A stretch of DNA of 64,000 nt, from positions 324,501 to 388,500 of the forward strand of contig NZ_CP132312.1 of NCBI RefSeq assembly GCF_030733845.1, read 5' to 3'. The notes below the pieces were generated by a model that saw only the letters and a list, made by a program, of their open reading frames with translations, did no database searches and had not been told where the DNA came from. Positions 44,020 through 52,203 of the stretch are shown here, one piece after another (the stretch's first letter is position 1; each line of letters starts with the position of its first letter). Source of the DNA: Shinella zoogloeoides. GTDB taxonomy: Bacteria > Pseudomonadota > Alphaproteobacteria > Rhizobiales > Rhizobiaceae. Position numbers and translations under genes: made by a program.

Positions 44020-44490
44020 TTGCCCGATATTTCGCAAGTTGATGGGTCATTGGATGCGTTCGACCGCAAAATCCTCGAGGAACTCACGGAAAACGGCCGC
44101 ATCCCGGTGGCCGAGCTCGCCGAAAAGGTGGGCCTGTCCAAGACACCGTGCCAGAACCGCTTCAAGCGGCTGATCGCGGAGGGGTTCATCCAGGGCTTCA
44201 AGGCGATCCTCAACCCTTCGAAAATGAACCTCGATCACATCGCCTTCGCCGAGGTGAAGCTGACCAATACGCAGGAGGAGGCGCTGATGAGTTTCAATGC
44301 GGCGGTCAAGAAGATCAAGGAGGTCGAGGAGTGCCACATGATCGCCGGCCGCTTCGACTATCTCCTGAAAATCCGCACCCGCGACATCAAGAAATACCGG
44401 CTGGTGCTCGGCGAACGCATCTCGAACCTGCCCTATGTCGCCAACACCTCGACCAATGTGGCGATGGAGACCGTCAAGGAGCGGGGATGA
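44020..44490 (+). CDS. putR: Lrp/AsnC-family regulator of proline utilisation (PutR-like)
   Basis: A 156-aa Lrp-type regulator with an N-terminal helix-turn-helix (about residues 10-60: LDAFDRKILEELTENGRIPVAELAEKVGLSKTPCQNRFKRL) and a RAM ligand-binding domain (about 70-150, with HMIAGRFDYLLKI). It starts at TTG with ggaggg immediately upstream; an earlier in-frame TTG at 44008 has no such signal. It is divergent from putA, the arrangement known for PutR in Agrobacterium and Rhodobacter, where it activates putA in response to proline. Confidence 0.88.
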   Translation: MPDISQVDGSLDAFDRKILEELTENGRIPVAELAEKVGLSKTPCQNRFKRLIAEGFIQGFKAILNPSKMNLDHIAFAEVKLTNTQEEALMSFNAAVKKIKEVEECHMIAGRFDYLLKIRTRDIKKYRLVLGERISNLPYVANTSTNVAMETVKERG

Positions 44491-44551
44491 CGGCCTCCGG
44501 AACATCGGGCGAAGGGATGCGTTTGCGCCCATATCGTCAAGGGAGGCTGTC

Positions 44552-44743
44552 ATGCCGGCAAAATCGAAAGCGCAGCAGAAGGCCGCGGGTGCGGCGCTTG
44601 CCGCAAAACGCGGCGACATGAAGAAGAGCGAGCTCAAGGGCGCCTCGAAGGGCATGGAGAAATCCATGTCGGAGAAGGAGCTGGAGGAAATGGCCTCCAC
44701 CAAGCGCAAGGGCAAGCCGGAGCACAAGTCGAAGTCCGATTGA
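44552..44743 (+). CDS. Small basic DUF3008 protein
   Basis: A 63-aa, Lys- and Ser-rich protein starting MPAKSKAQQKAAGAALAAKR and containing SKGMEKSMSEKELEEMASTKRKGKPE, the DUF3008 pattern. It has a good gggagg ribosome binding site. The family is common in Rhizobiales and looks like a small stress-related or DNA-associated protein, but function is unknown. It stands 61 bp after putR and is convergent with the MarR gene. Confidence 0.85.
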   Translation: MPAKSKAQQKAAGAALAAKRGDMKKSELKGASKGMEKSMSEKELEEMASTKRKGKPEHKSKSD

Positions 44744-44757
44744 TGTGACCGAGACCG

Positions 44758-45213
44758 TCAGTCCCGGGGGCCGCGCCTTGCGGTCCCTGCCGGCAAGTTC
44801 GCCTCGATAGCCGCAAGGCCGGCTTCGAGCTGCGCGAGGCCGCCGGCCAGAAGCCGCGCTATTTCCTCCTCATAGGCCCGCGCCAGCGCGATCATCTCGC
44901 CATAGATGCGCCGGCCGGCCGGCGTCAGTTCCAGATGCTCGATCCGCCGGTCGCTGGCATCCTCGCTGCGCTTCAGCCAGCGCTTTTCCTCCAGCGCCCG
45001 CACGGCGCGGGACACTTTCGTCTTGTGCATGCTGGAATTGGCGCCGATCTCCGTCGCCGTCATGCGGCCGTAGGAGCCGAGCGCGGCCAGCGCGCGCCAT
45101 TCCGGCCGGGTCATGCGGTAGCGGGTGCGATACTGCGCGGCGAAACGCTGGCTCACCCGCTCGGCTGCCTGGTTGAGGCGATAGGGCAGGAAGGTTTCGA
45201 GCTTGAAGTCCAT
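44758..45213 (-). CDS. MarR-family regulator of the homogentisate locus
   Basis: A 151-aa MarR protein with winged helix at about residues 35-105: MTRPEWRALAALGSYGRMTATEIGANSSMHKTKVSRAVRALEEKRWL, then SEDASDRRIEHLELTPAGRRIYGEM. It is divergent from hmgA, and a GTTACA-CC-TGTAAC dyad lies between them. It probably represses homogentisate breakdown genes and senses an aromatic intermediate. Confidence 0.88.
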   Translation of the reverse strand: MDFKLETFLPYRLNQAAERVSQRFAAQYRTRYRMTRPEWRALAALGSYGRMTATEIGANSSMHKTKVSRAVRALEEKRWLKRSEDASDRRIEHLELTPAGRRIYGEMIALARAYEEEIARLLAGGLAQLEAGLAAIEANLPAGTARRGPRD

Positions 45214-45229
45214 GGCAGACCGCCTTGAT

Positions 45230-45259
45230 GGTTACAAAATGGACAGTTACACCTGTAAC
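45230..45259. promoter_or_regulatory. MarR-type operator between the regulator and hmgA
   Basis: A perfect dyad GTTACA-cc-TGTAAC at 45246-45259 is accompanied by another half-site GGTTACA at 45230-45236, which also pairs with TGTAACC. It lies 17 bp upstream of the MarR start codon and 36 bp upstream of hmgA, ideal for controlling both divergent promoters. Confidence 0.65.
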
Positions 45260-45294
45260 CATCTGATAGACAGCCTTGCAGAGGAGGGCAAGCC

Positions 45295-46635
45295 ATGCCG
45301 GATCGTAACGAGGAGAACGCCAACAGCCTGAAATACATGCCGGGCTTCGGCAACGACTTCGAGACGGAATCGCTTCCCGGCGCGCTGCCGCAAGGCCAGA
45401 ACAGCCCGCAGAAGTGCGAATACGGCCTCTATGCCGAGCAGCTTTCCGGCTCGCCCTTCACCGCCCCGCGCGGCACCAACGAGCGCTCCTGGCTCTACCG
45501 CATCCGCCCGAGCGTGCGCCATACCCGGCGTTTCTCCAACGCCAGCTATCCGCACTGGAAGACTGCGCCCTGCCTCGACGACCATTCCCTGCCGCTCGGC
45601 CAGTTACGCTGGAACCCTCTGCCGGCGCCGAAGGAAACGCTCAGCTTCCTCGAAGGCCTGCGTACCATGACGACGGCCGGCGACGTGCTGACCCAGGTCG
45701 GCATGGCCGCGCACGCCTATACGTTCAACGCCGACATGGTGGACGACTACTTTTTCAATGCCGACGGCGAACTGCTCGTCGTGCCGCAGCTCGGCGCCAT
45801 CCGCGTCTTCACAGAAATGGGCATCATGGACGTCGAGCCGCTGGAGATCTGCCTCATCCCGCGCGGCATGATGTTCAAGGTCTCGCGCATCGGCGAGGGC
45901 GACGTCTGGCGCGGTTATGTCTGCGAGAACTACGGCGCGAAATTCACCCTGCCGGACCGCGGGCCGATCGGTGCGAACTGCCTTGCCAATCCGCGCGATT
46001 TCAAGACGCCGGTCGCCGCCTACGAGGACAAGGAGACGCCGTGCCGGGTCCATGTCAAATGGTGCGGCAAGTTCTACGTCACCGAGATCGGCCATTCGCC
46101 GCTCGACGTCGTCGCCTGGCACGGCAACTACACGCCGTTCAAATATGACCTGCGCACCTATTCGCCGGTCGGTGCGATCCTGTTCGACCATCCCGATCCG
46201 TCGATTTTCACGGTGCTGACGGCACCGACGGAGGAGGCCGGAACGGCGAATATCGACTTCGTCATCTTCCCGCCGCGCTGGCTGGTGGCCGAGCACACGT
46301 TCCGCCCGCCCTGGTATCACCGCAACATCATGAGCGAGTTCATGGGCCTCATCCACGGCCAGTACGATGCCAAGGAAGAGGGCTTCGTGCCCGGCGGCAT
46401 GAGCCTGCACAACATGATGCTGCCGCACGGACCCGATGCCACCGGCTTCGAGAAGGCCTCGAACAGCGAATTGAAGCCGGTGAAACTCGACCACACCATG
46501 GCCTTCATGTTCGAGACCCGCTTTCCCCAGCAGCTCACGAAATTCGCGGCCGAGCTGGAAACCCTGCAGGACAACTATCTCGAATGCTGGGATGGGCTGG
46601 AGCGCAAGTTCGACGGCACGCCGGGCATCAAGTGA
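45295..46635 (+). CDS. hmgA: Homogentisate 1,2-dioxygenase
   Basis: A 446-aa non-heme iron dioxygenase opening the aromatic ring of homogentisate in Phe/Tyr catabolism. It starts with [19 protein letters not shown], typical of the family, and contains the iron-ligand region [14 protein letters not shown] (His and Glu) and the third ligand region [12 protein letters not shown]. Length matches the usual ~440-455 aa. A gaggagg Shine-Dalgarno precedes the ATG. Its product, maleylacetoacetate, is handled by the maiA- and fahA-encoded enzymes downstream. Confidence 0.97.
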   Translation: MPDRNEENANSLKYMPGFGNDFETESLPGALPQGQNSPQKCEYGLYAEQLSGSPFTAPRGTNERSWLYRIRPSVRHTRRFSNASYPHWKTAPCLDDHSLPLGQLRWNPLPAPKETLSFLEGLRTMTTAGDVLTQVGMAAHAYTFNADMVDDYFFNADGELLVVPQLGAIRVFTEMGIMDVEPLEICLIPRGMMFKVSRIGEGDVWRGYVCENYGAKFTLPDRGPIGANCLANPRDFKTPVAAYEDKETPCRVHVKWCGKFYVTEIGHSPLDVVAWHGNYTPFKYDLRTYSPVGAILFDHPDPSIFTVLTAPTEEAGTANIDFVIFPPRWLVAEHTFRPPWYHRNIMSEFMGLIHGQYDAKEEGFVPGGMSLHNMMLPHGPDATGFEKASNSELKPVKLDHTMAFMFETRFPQQLTKFAAELETLQDNYLECWDGLERKFDGTPGIK

Positions 46636-46637
46636 CT

Positions 46638-47198
46638 TTAGCCGCCTTGCCAGGCCTTTACGGCTTCGATGGGCCAGACCAGCATCAGGATGTTCAGCGC
46701 CAGCCCGTCCCGGATGAGCCAGATGGTCGTCGCCTCGAAGACGATGATGATCGCGACGCTTGCCCAGACGGGCAGGCGCGCGGCGAGGAAGAAGCCGACG
46801 ACCATCGCCAGGATATCCGCGCTGGAATTGATCACGCTGTCGCCGAAATAATCGAGCGAGATCGTCGATTCGCGATAGCGGTTGATGATCATGTCGGTGT
46901 TTTCGAGGATTTCCCACGCGCATTCCACGACGAGCGAAAGGGCGAGCCTGACGTTGATGCTCGCCTTCCTGAGGATCAGCGTGAAGAAGCCGAAGAACAG
47001 GATGCCGTGGATGATGTGGCTCGGCGTGTACCAATCGGACAGGTGCTGCGAGTTTTCCGAAGAAAACACGACGCCATGCCAGAGTTTGACATATCCGCAC
47101 TTGCAGATGAGTGGCTGACCCATCGTATAAAGGATGATGGCCGTTGCCGCGGTAAAGGCGGCAGCGATCAGCAGGGAATTTCGGACCGTACGGTTCAA
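46638..47198 (-). CDS. UPF0314/DUF2585 family membrane protein
   Basis: About 186 aa with several membrane helices; the family core ICKCGYVKLWHGVVFSSENSQHLSDWYTPSHIIHGILFF is clear at about residues 30-70, followed by VVECAWEILENTDMIINRYRE. I choose a TTG start at 47198 with gaggaa upstream, because it gives the usual family length and avoids overlapping the divergent fahA leader; longer in-frame starts up to 47309 exist. It converges on hmgA with a 2-bp gap. Function unknown; the conserved Asn/Glu/His residues in helices suggest an enzyme-like or DUF2585 role not yet defined. Confidence 0.82.
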   Translation of the reverse strand: MNRTVRNSLLIAAAFTAATAIILYTMGQPLICKCGYVKLWHGVVFSSENSQHLSDWYTPSHIIHGILFFGFFTLILRKASINVRLALSLVVECAWEILENTDMIINRYRESTISLDYFGDSVINSSADILAMVVGFFLAARLPVWASVAIIIVFEATTIWLIRDGLALNILMLVWPIEAVKAWQGG

Positions 47199-47311
47199 GC
47201 GGGATTTCCTCGAAAATGCGATGCGCCGTGGGAGCGGCGCACGAGGGTGGAGAGATACGGCCGGAAGATGACACGATCGGGCGGCCGGAAACAAGATCGG
47301 GAGAGACACGC

Positions 47312-48328
47312 ATGAAGCTTGCGACGCTGAAGAATTCCACCCGCGATGGCCGTCTGGTGGTCGTCTCGCGCGACCTGACCCGCTGCTCGGAAGTCGGCCA
47401 TATCGCCCGCACCCTCCAGGATGCGCTTGACGACTGGGAGCATGTCGCGCCGCGGCTGGAGCGGGTCGCCGAGGGGCTGGAGACCGGCTCGCAGCCGACC
47501 GTGCGCTTCCACGAGCACGACGCTGCCTCGCCGTTGCCGCGCGCCTATCAGTGGGCGGACGGGTCGGCCTACGTCAACCATGTCGAGCTGGTGCGCAAGG
47601 CCCGCAATGCCGAGATGCCCGAGAGCTTCTGGACCGATCCGCTGATGTACCAGGGCGGATCCGACAGCTTCCTCGGCCCGCGCGATCCGATCCTCGCGGG
47701 CGACGAGGCCTGGGGCATCGACATGGAAGGCGAGATCGCCGTCATCGTCGACGACGTGCCGATGGGCGCCAGCGTGGAGGAGGCCCGCGCCGCCATCAAG
47801 CTCGTCATGCTGGTCAACGACGTGTCGCTGCGCGGTCTCATCCCCGCGGAACTTGCCAAGGGCTTCGGCTTCTTCCAGTCGAAGCCGTCTTCCGCCTTCT
47901 CGCCGGTCGCCGTTTCTCCCGATGAACTGGGCGATGCCTGGGAGGGTGGCAAGCTGCATCTTCCGCTGCTCGTCTCGCTCAACGGGAAGCCCTTCGGCAG
48001 GGCCAATGCGGGCGTCGACATGACCTTCGATTTCGGCCAGCTCGTCGCCCATGCCGCGAAAACCCGTCCGCTCGTCGCCGGCTCGATCATCGGCTCGGGT
48101 ACCGTCTCTAACAAGCTCGACGGCGGTCCCGGCAAGCCGGTTTCGGAAGGCGGGGCCGGCTATTCCTGCATTGCCGAGGTCCGCACCATCGAGACGATCG
48201 CCGCCGGCGCGCCGAAGACGCCCTTCATGAAGTTCGGCGACATCGTGCGCATCGAGATGAAGGACAAGGCCGGCCACTCGATCTTCGGCGCCATCGAGCA
48301 GACCGTGACGCGTTACGAGAAGGATTGA
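47312..48328 (+). CDS. fahA: Fumarylacetoacetate hydrolase family protein
   Basis: A 338-aa FAH-family hydrolase that splits fumarylacetoacetate to fumarate and acetoacetate. The N-terminal lid part (1-105) is followed by the catalytic barrel: metal-ligand motif MEGEIAVIVDD (about residue 145), VNDVSLRGL, KGFGFFQSKPSSAFSPV, and GSGTVSNKLDG. It has a gggag ribosome binding site. It lies 3 bp before maiA, an operon for the last two homogentisate steps, while hmgA is 680 bp upstream with an unrelated gene between. Confidence 0.92.
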   Translation: MKLATLKNSTRDGRLVVVSRDLTRCSEVGHIARTLQDALDDWEHVAPRLERVAEGLETGSQPTVRFHEHDAASPLPRAYQWADGSAYVNHVELVRKARNAEMPESFWTDPLMYQGGSDSFLGPRDPILAGDEAWGIDMEGEIAVIVDDVPMGASVEEARAAIKLVMLVNDVSLRGLIPAELAKGFGFFQSKPSSAFSPVAVSPDELGDAWEGGKLHLPLLVSLNGKPFGRANAGVDMTFDFGQLVAHAAKTRPLVAGSIIGSGTVSNKLDGGPGKPVSEGGAGYSCIAEVRTIETIAAGAPKTPFMKFGDIVRIEMKDKAGHSIFGAIEQTVTRYEKD

Positions 48329-48331
48329 GCG

Positions 48332-48976
48332 GTGAGCGACGACATACTGCTCTTCGACTACTGGCGCTCCTCGGCGAGTTATCGCGTGCGCATCGCGCTC
48401 GAAAGTCTCGGCCTGACTTATAGGCGCGTTTCGGTCGATCTTCTGGCGGGCGAGCAGCGCGCGCCGGAACATCGCGCCCGCAACCCGCAAGGGCTGGTGC
48501 CGGCGCTGGTGATCGACGGGCAGATGCTGACGCAGTCCCTCGCGATCATCGAATATCTCTCGGAAACGCGTCCCGAGGCGCGTTTCCTGCCCGCCGATCC
48601 TCTCGGGCGGCAGCGGGTGCGCACGCTCTCCTACGCCATAGCCATGGAAATCCACGCCGTCTGCAACACCGGCGTCATCGGCCATGTCCTGGAAATCACT
48701 GGAGGCGGGGACGAGGTTCGCTCCGGCTGGATGAAGAAGTTCATCGGCGAGGGCCTTACGGCCGTCGAAGCCTTGCTCGACAACCCGTCGACCGGCACCT
48801 TCTGCCACGGCGAAACGCCCACCATGGCCGATTTCTGCCTCGTGCCGCAGGTCTACAATGCCGAACGCTGGGGCGTCGACATGGCCGGTCTTGAGCGTGT
48901 GCGCCGCATCGCGCAAACCTGCCTCGCGCTGCCGGCCTTCAAGGCGGCGCATCCGGAGGCGGTGAAGCCGGCCTGA
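48332..48976 (+). CDS. maiA: Maleylacetoacetate isomerase (zeta-class glutathione S-transferase)
   Basis: A 214-aa GST. The zeta-class active-site motif SSASYRVRIAL is at about residues 13-23; thioredoxin-like N-domain (1-85, with NPQGLVPALVIDG and LTQSLAIIEYL) and helical C-domain (90-214, with ADFCLVPQVYNAERW). It isomerises maleylacetoacetate to fumarylacetoacetate. The start is GTG with aagga upstream, 3 bp after fahA. Confidence 0.94.
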   Translation: MSDDILLFDYWRSSASYRVRIALESLGLTYRRVSVDLLAGEQRAPEHRARNPQGLVPALVIDGQMLTQSLAIIEYLSETRPEARFLPADPLGRQRVRTLSYAIAMEIHAVCNTGVIGHVLEITGGGDEVRSGWMKKFIGEGLTAVEALLDNPSTGTFCHGETPTMADFCLVPQVYNAERWGVDMAGLERVRRIAQTCLALPAFKAAHPEAVKPA

Positions 48977-49002
48977 TCTTTCAGGTCGGGCTGGCACATG
49001 CT

Positions 49003-49032
49003 GTATATACCTCCTGAACGGGAAGGATATAC
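49003..49032 (+). promoter_or_regulatory. GTATAT/ATATAC dyad, likely operator of a lost toxin-antitoxin operon
   Basis: GTATATACCTCC and GGAAGGATATAC form a 12-bp inverted repeat with two mismatches around a 6-base centre, directly before an ATG (49034-49036 region). GTATATAC-type palindromes in front of a start codon are typical of self-regulated VapBC modules. The right arm also contains the ribosome-binding ggaagg. Confidence 0.45.
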
Positions 49033-49034
49033 CA

Positions 49035-49106
49035 TGCCGGCAGCTTGGCGTGCCGCTGCTTTACAAAGGCGATGGCTTCTCCAGGACGGATATCGAGCCC
49101 GCATAG
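49035..49106 (+). pseudogene. Remnant of a VapC PIN-domain toxin (C-terminal 23 codons)
   Basis: In one frame the sequence reads CRQLGVPLLYKGDGFSRTDI, then EPA and a stop. This matches the C-terminal strand of VapC toxins (LGxPLLFKGxDFxxTD-type). It begins immediately after the antitoxin-like promoter and start codon, so nearly all of vapB and vapC has been deleted. The overlapping longer plus-strand frame from 48998 has no other coding support. Confidence 0.6.
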
Positions 49107-49108
49107 GC

Positions 49109-49133
49109 ATCGCCCCGCAAGAGGCGGGGCGAT
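49109..49133. terminator. Strong hairpin between maiA side and gabD
   Basis: A perfect 10-bp stem atcgccccgc/gcggggcgat with loop aagag lies between the convergent maiA (plus) and gabD (minus) genes, 9 bp after gabD's stop. No T run; it may act as a bidirectional stem-loop terminator. Confidence 0.6.
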
Positions 49134-49142
49134 CCTGGATCG

Positions 49143-50624
49143 TCAGGCGACGTCGCCCATGCAGACATATTTCAGCTCCAGATAGTCGTCCGCACCGTGG
49201 GCGGAGCCTTCGCGGCCGAGGCCGGACTGCTTGATGCCGCCGAAGGGGGCGGCCTCGGAGGAGATGATCCCGGTATTGACGCCGACCATGCCGTATTCCA
49301 GCGCTTCCGTCACCTTCCAGACCTTCTTCAGGTCGCCGGCGAAGAAATAGGCGGCTAGGCCGAATTCGGTGTCGTTCGCCTGCTCGATCACGTCCTCGAC
49401 CGTGTCGAAGCGGAAGAGCGGGGCGACCGGCCCGAAGGTTTCTTCCCTGGCGACCGTCATGCCGCGGGCAACGTTCTTCAGCACCGTCGGCTGGAAGAAG
49501 GTGCCCTTGCCCTTGACGCGATTGCCGCCGGCAACGACGCTCGCGCCCTTGGAGACGGCATCGGCGATATGCGCCTCGACCTTCTCGATGGCGGCTTCCT
49601 CGATCAACGGGCCGATCGTCGTGCCCTTGTCGAAGCCGTTGCCGACCGAAAGCTCCGCGACCTTCTTCGCCAGCTTTTCGGCAAAGGCGTCATAGACGTT
49701 CGACTGCACGTAGAGCCGGTTGGCGCACACGCAGGTCTGGCCGGCATTGCGGTACTTGGACGCCATGGCGCCTTCGACGGCCGCATCGAGGTTCGCGTCG
49801 TCGAAGACGATGAAGGGCGCGTTGCCGCCGAGCTCCAGGCTCACCTTCTTGATCTGGTCGGCGCACTGGCGCATCAGGATGCGGCCGACTTCCGTCGAGC
49901 CGGTGAAGGAGATCTTCCGCACCTTCGGATTGAAGCACAGCTCCTTGCCGATGGCCGGGCCGTCGGTGCCGAGGATGACGTTGAAGACGCCGGCGGGGAT
50001 GCCGGCCTTTTCGGCGAGCACGGCGAGCGCAATGGCCGAAAGCGGGGTCTGCTCGGCGGGCTTGGAGACGACCGTGCAGCCGACGGCGAGGGCCGGGGCG
50101 ACCTTGCGGGCGATCATCGCGGCCGGGAAGTTCCAGGGCGTGATCGTGCCGACGACGCCGACCGGCTGCTTGATGACGAGCATGCGCTTGTCGGCGGAGG
50201 GGGCAGGGATCGTCTCGCCGTTGATGCGCTTTGCCTCTTCCGCGTACCACTCGACATAGGACGCGGCGTAGAGGATTTCGCCGCGGGCTTCCGGCAGCGG
50301 CTTGCCCATTTCGGCGGTGAGGATCGCGGCAAGTTCGTCGGCATTGGCGACGATCAGGTCGTTCCACTTGCGCAAGAGCACGCTGCGGTCTCTCGCCGGG
50401 CGGGCGGCCCAGAGCTGCTGCGCCTGGTAGGCCGCGTCGATGGCAGCCGCCGTCTCGCTCGCGCCCATTTCCGGCAGCGTCGCGAGTTTTTCGCCGGTCG
50501 CGGGGTTGAAGACGTCGAAGGTCTCGGCGCCGTTGCCGCCGATCCAGTTGCCGTTCACATAGCCTGCATCGCGCAGGAATTCGGTCGAGGTCAGGTGTCT
50601 CGTATGAGCATCGTAAAAGGCCAT
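49143..50624 (-). CDS. gabD: NADP-dependent succinate-semialdehyde dehydrogenase
   Basis: A 493-aa aldehyde dehydrogenase. Recognisable are the cofactor site TPWNFPAAMIARKVAPALAVGCTVVSKPAEQTP, the catalytic Glu in LELGGNAPFIVFDDA, the catalytic Cys in NAGQTCVCANR (with a second Cys two residues on, as in GabD), and ETFGPVAPLFRF. It oxidises succinic semialdehyde to succinate, completing GABA breakdown. An aagga Shine-Dalgarno is 8 bases upstream. It follows gabT by 94 bp. Confidence 0.94.
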   Translation of the reverse strand: MAFYDAHTRHLTSTEFLRDAGYVNGNWIGGNGAETFDVFNPATGEKLATLPEMGASETAAAIDAAYQAQQLWAARPARDRSVLLRKWNDLIVANADELAAILTAEMGKPLPEARGEILYAASYVEWYAEEAKRINGETIPAPSADKRMLVIKQPVGVVGTITPWNFPAAMIARKVAPALAVGCTVVSKPAEQTPLSAIALAVLAEKAGIPAGVFNVILGTDGPAIGKELCFNPKVRKISFTGSTEVGRILMRQCADQIKKVSLELGGNAPFIVFDDANLDAAVEGAMASKYRNAGQTCVCANRLYVQSNVYDAFAEKLAKKVAELSVGNGFDKGTTIGPLIEEAAIEKVEAHIADAVSKGASVVAGGNRVKGKGTFFQPTVLKNVARGMTVAREETFGPVAPLFRFDTVEDVIEQANDTEFGLAAYFFAGDLKKVWKVTEALEYGMVGVNTGIISSEAAPFGGIKQSGLGREGSAHGADDYLELKYVCMGDVA

Positions 50625-50655
50625 GCTTTCATTCCTTCGGACATGGAAGGGCGTT

Positions 50656-50678
50656 CACCCGGAGCGTTGCTCCGGGTG
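50656..50678 (-). repeat. Intercistronic hairpin between gabT and gabD
   Basis: A perfect 10-bp stem cacccggagc/gctccgggtg with a 3-base loop lies in the 94-bp gap. With no T run it is more likely to modulate gabD expression or mRNA stability than to end transcription. Confidence 0.5.
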
Positions 50679-50718
50679 TTGCCTTGGGAGGATGTGTTTC
50701 AATCGTTTGCGACGCCGG

Positions 50719-51996
50719 TCAGGCGGCGCGGGCTTCGATCATCGAGGCTTCGAGGATATCGAGCGCTTCGGCGAAAACCTCGTCCTGAATGGTGATCGGC
50801 GCGAGGAAGCGGATGACGTTGCCGTGCACGCCGCAGGTGAGCAGGATCAGGCCCTTTTCGAGGGCTTTCAGGCGCACCCTGTTGGCGAAGTCGGCGCTCG
50901 GCTGCTTCGTGGCGACATCGTTGAACTCGACGGCGTTCATGAAGCCGGGGCCGCGGATGTCGACGATCTCGGGAATCTTGTCCTGCAGCGAGGCGAGGCG
51001 CTGCTTGAGGCGCGCGCCGAGGCTTTCCGCACGGTTGCACAGGTCCTCGTCCTTGATGACGTCGAGAACGGCATGGGCTGCGGCAACGCCGATCGGGCTG
51101 CCGGCATAGGTGCCGCCGAGGCCGCCGGGGCCGGGTGCGTCCATGATCTCGGCGCGGCCGGTGACGGCTGCGATCGGGAAGCCGCCGCCAAGGCCCTTGG
51201 CCATGGTCATCAGGTCGGCGGCGATGCCGTAGTGCTCCATGGCGAACAGCTTGCCGGTGCGGGCAAAGCCAGTCTGCACCTCGTCGGCGATGAGCAGGAT
51301 GCCGTGCTGGTCGCAGATCTCGCGCAGCGCCTTCATGAAGTTGACCGGGACCGGATAGAAGCCGCCTTCGCCCTGCACAGGCTCGATGATGATCGCGGCA
51401 ACGCGGTTCGGGTCGACGTCGGCGGCAAAGAGCTTCTTCAGCACGCCGAGCGACTGCTCGACCGTCGTGCCGTGCATTTCGACCGGGAAGGGTGCGTGGA
51501 AGACGTCGCCCGGCATGGCGCCGAAGCCGACCTTATAGGGAACGACCTTGCCGGTCAGCGCCATGCCCATGAAGGTGCGGCCGTGGAAGCCGCCCGAAAA
51601 GGCGATGACGGCCTGGCGGCCGGTGGCGGCGCGGGCGATCTTGACCGCGTTCTCGACGGCTTCCGCGCCCGTCGTGACGAAGATCGTCTTCTTGGCGAAG
51701 TTGCCGGGGGTGATGGTGTTCAGGCGCTCGGCAAGCTCGACATAGTTCTCGTAGGGCACGACCTGGTGGCAGGTGTGGGTGAAGCGGTCGAGCTGGTTCT
51801 TCACGGCCTCGATGACGCGCGGATGGCGGTGGCCGGTATTGACGACGGCGATGCCGGCGGCAAAATCGATATAGCGATTGCCTTCCTTGTCCCAGATTTC
51901 CGCATTCTCCGCACGGTCGGCGTAGATTTGCGTGGTCATGCCGACGCCGCGCGAGATGGCGGCGTTCTTGCGGTCTGTAAGAGGCGTGGCGGTCAT
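50719..51996 (-). CDS. gabT: 4-aminobutyrate aminotransferase
   Basis: A 425-aa class III PLP aminotransferase converting GABA plus 2-oxoglutarate to succinic semialdehyde plus glutamate. Hallmarks are IFVTTGAEAVENAVKIAR, SGGFHGRTFMGMALTGK, EPVQGEGGFYPVP, LIADEVQTGFARTGK, and the PLP Lys in MAKGLGGGFPIAAV. The ATG at 51996 has aggata upstream; the longer frame would run into the promoter repeats. Gene order gabT-gabD. Confidence 0.93.
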   Translation of the reverse strand: MTATPLTDRKNAAISRGVGMTTQIYADRAENAEIWDKEGNRYIDFAAGIAVVNTGHRHPRVIEAVKNQLDRFTHTCHQVVPYENYVELAERLNTITPGNFAKKTIFVTTGAEAVENAVKIARAATGRQAVIAFSGGFHGRTFMGMALTGKVVPYKVGFGAMPGDVFHAPFPVEMHGTTVEQSLGVLKKLFAADVDPNRVAAIIIEPVQGEGGFYPVPVNFMKALREICDQHGILLIADEVQTGFARTGKLFAMEHYGIAADLMTMAKGLGGGFPIAAVTGRAEIMDAPGPGGLGGTYAGSPIGVAAAHAVLDVIKDEDLCNRAESLGARLKQRLASLQDKIPEIVDIRGPGFMNAVEFNDVATKQPSADFANRVRLKALEKGLILLTCGVHGNVIRFLAPITIQDEVFAEALDILEASMIEARAA

Positions 51997-52030
51997 GGCG
52001 CTATCCTGAATCTGGAGGCTTCGTTCAATA

Positions 52031-52083
52031 ACTTGCATTTTTTCTGCAAGTCTCGCGGGGAATTCCTACATTTTTTCTGCAAG
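52031..52083. promoter_or_regulatory. Repeated operator-like sites upstream of gabTD
   Basis: Two identical 15-mers, CATTTTTTCTGCAAG at 52036-52050 and 52069-52083, lie 33 bp apart (about three helical turns). The first is part of a perfect dyad ACTTGCA-N7-TGCAAGT (52031-52051). They stand 35-90 bp upstream of the gabT start and are very likely binding sites of the regulator of GABA catabolism; I cannot name that regulator. Confidence 0.6.
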
Positions 52084-52203
52084 AATGCAACGGCCATTTT
52101 ATGCAGGGAATGCGGCTGAACCAATAGCATATGCGCGGCGGAAATACGCCCGTCGAAAGCGGCGGGTGCCGCTCCATCAAGAGGGTGAGGAAGCCGGTCG
52201 CTT

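Noticed and set aside
48998..49234. A 78-codon plus-strand frame after maiA
   Set aside because: It runs across a hairpin terminator into the end of gabD; the frame shifted relative to it carries the VapC tail, which explains the sequence better.
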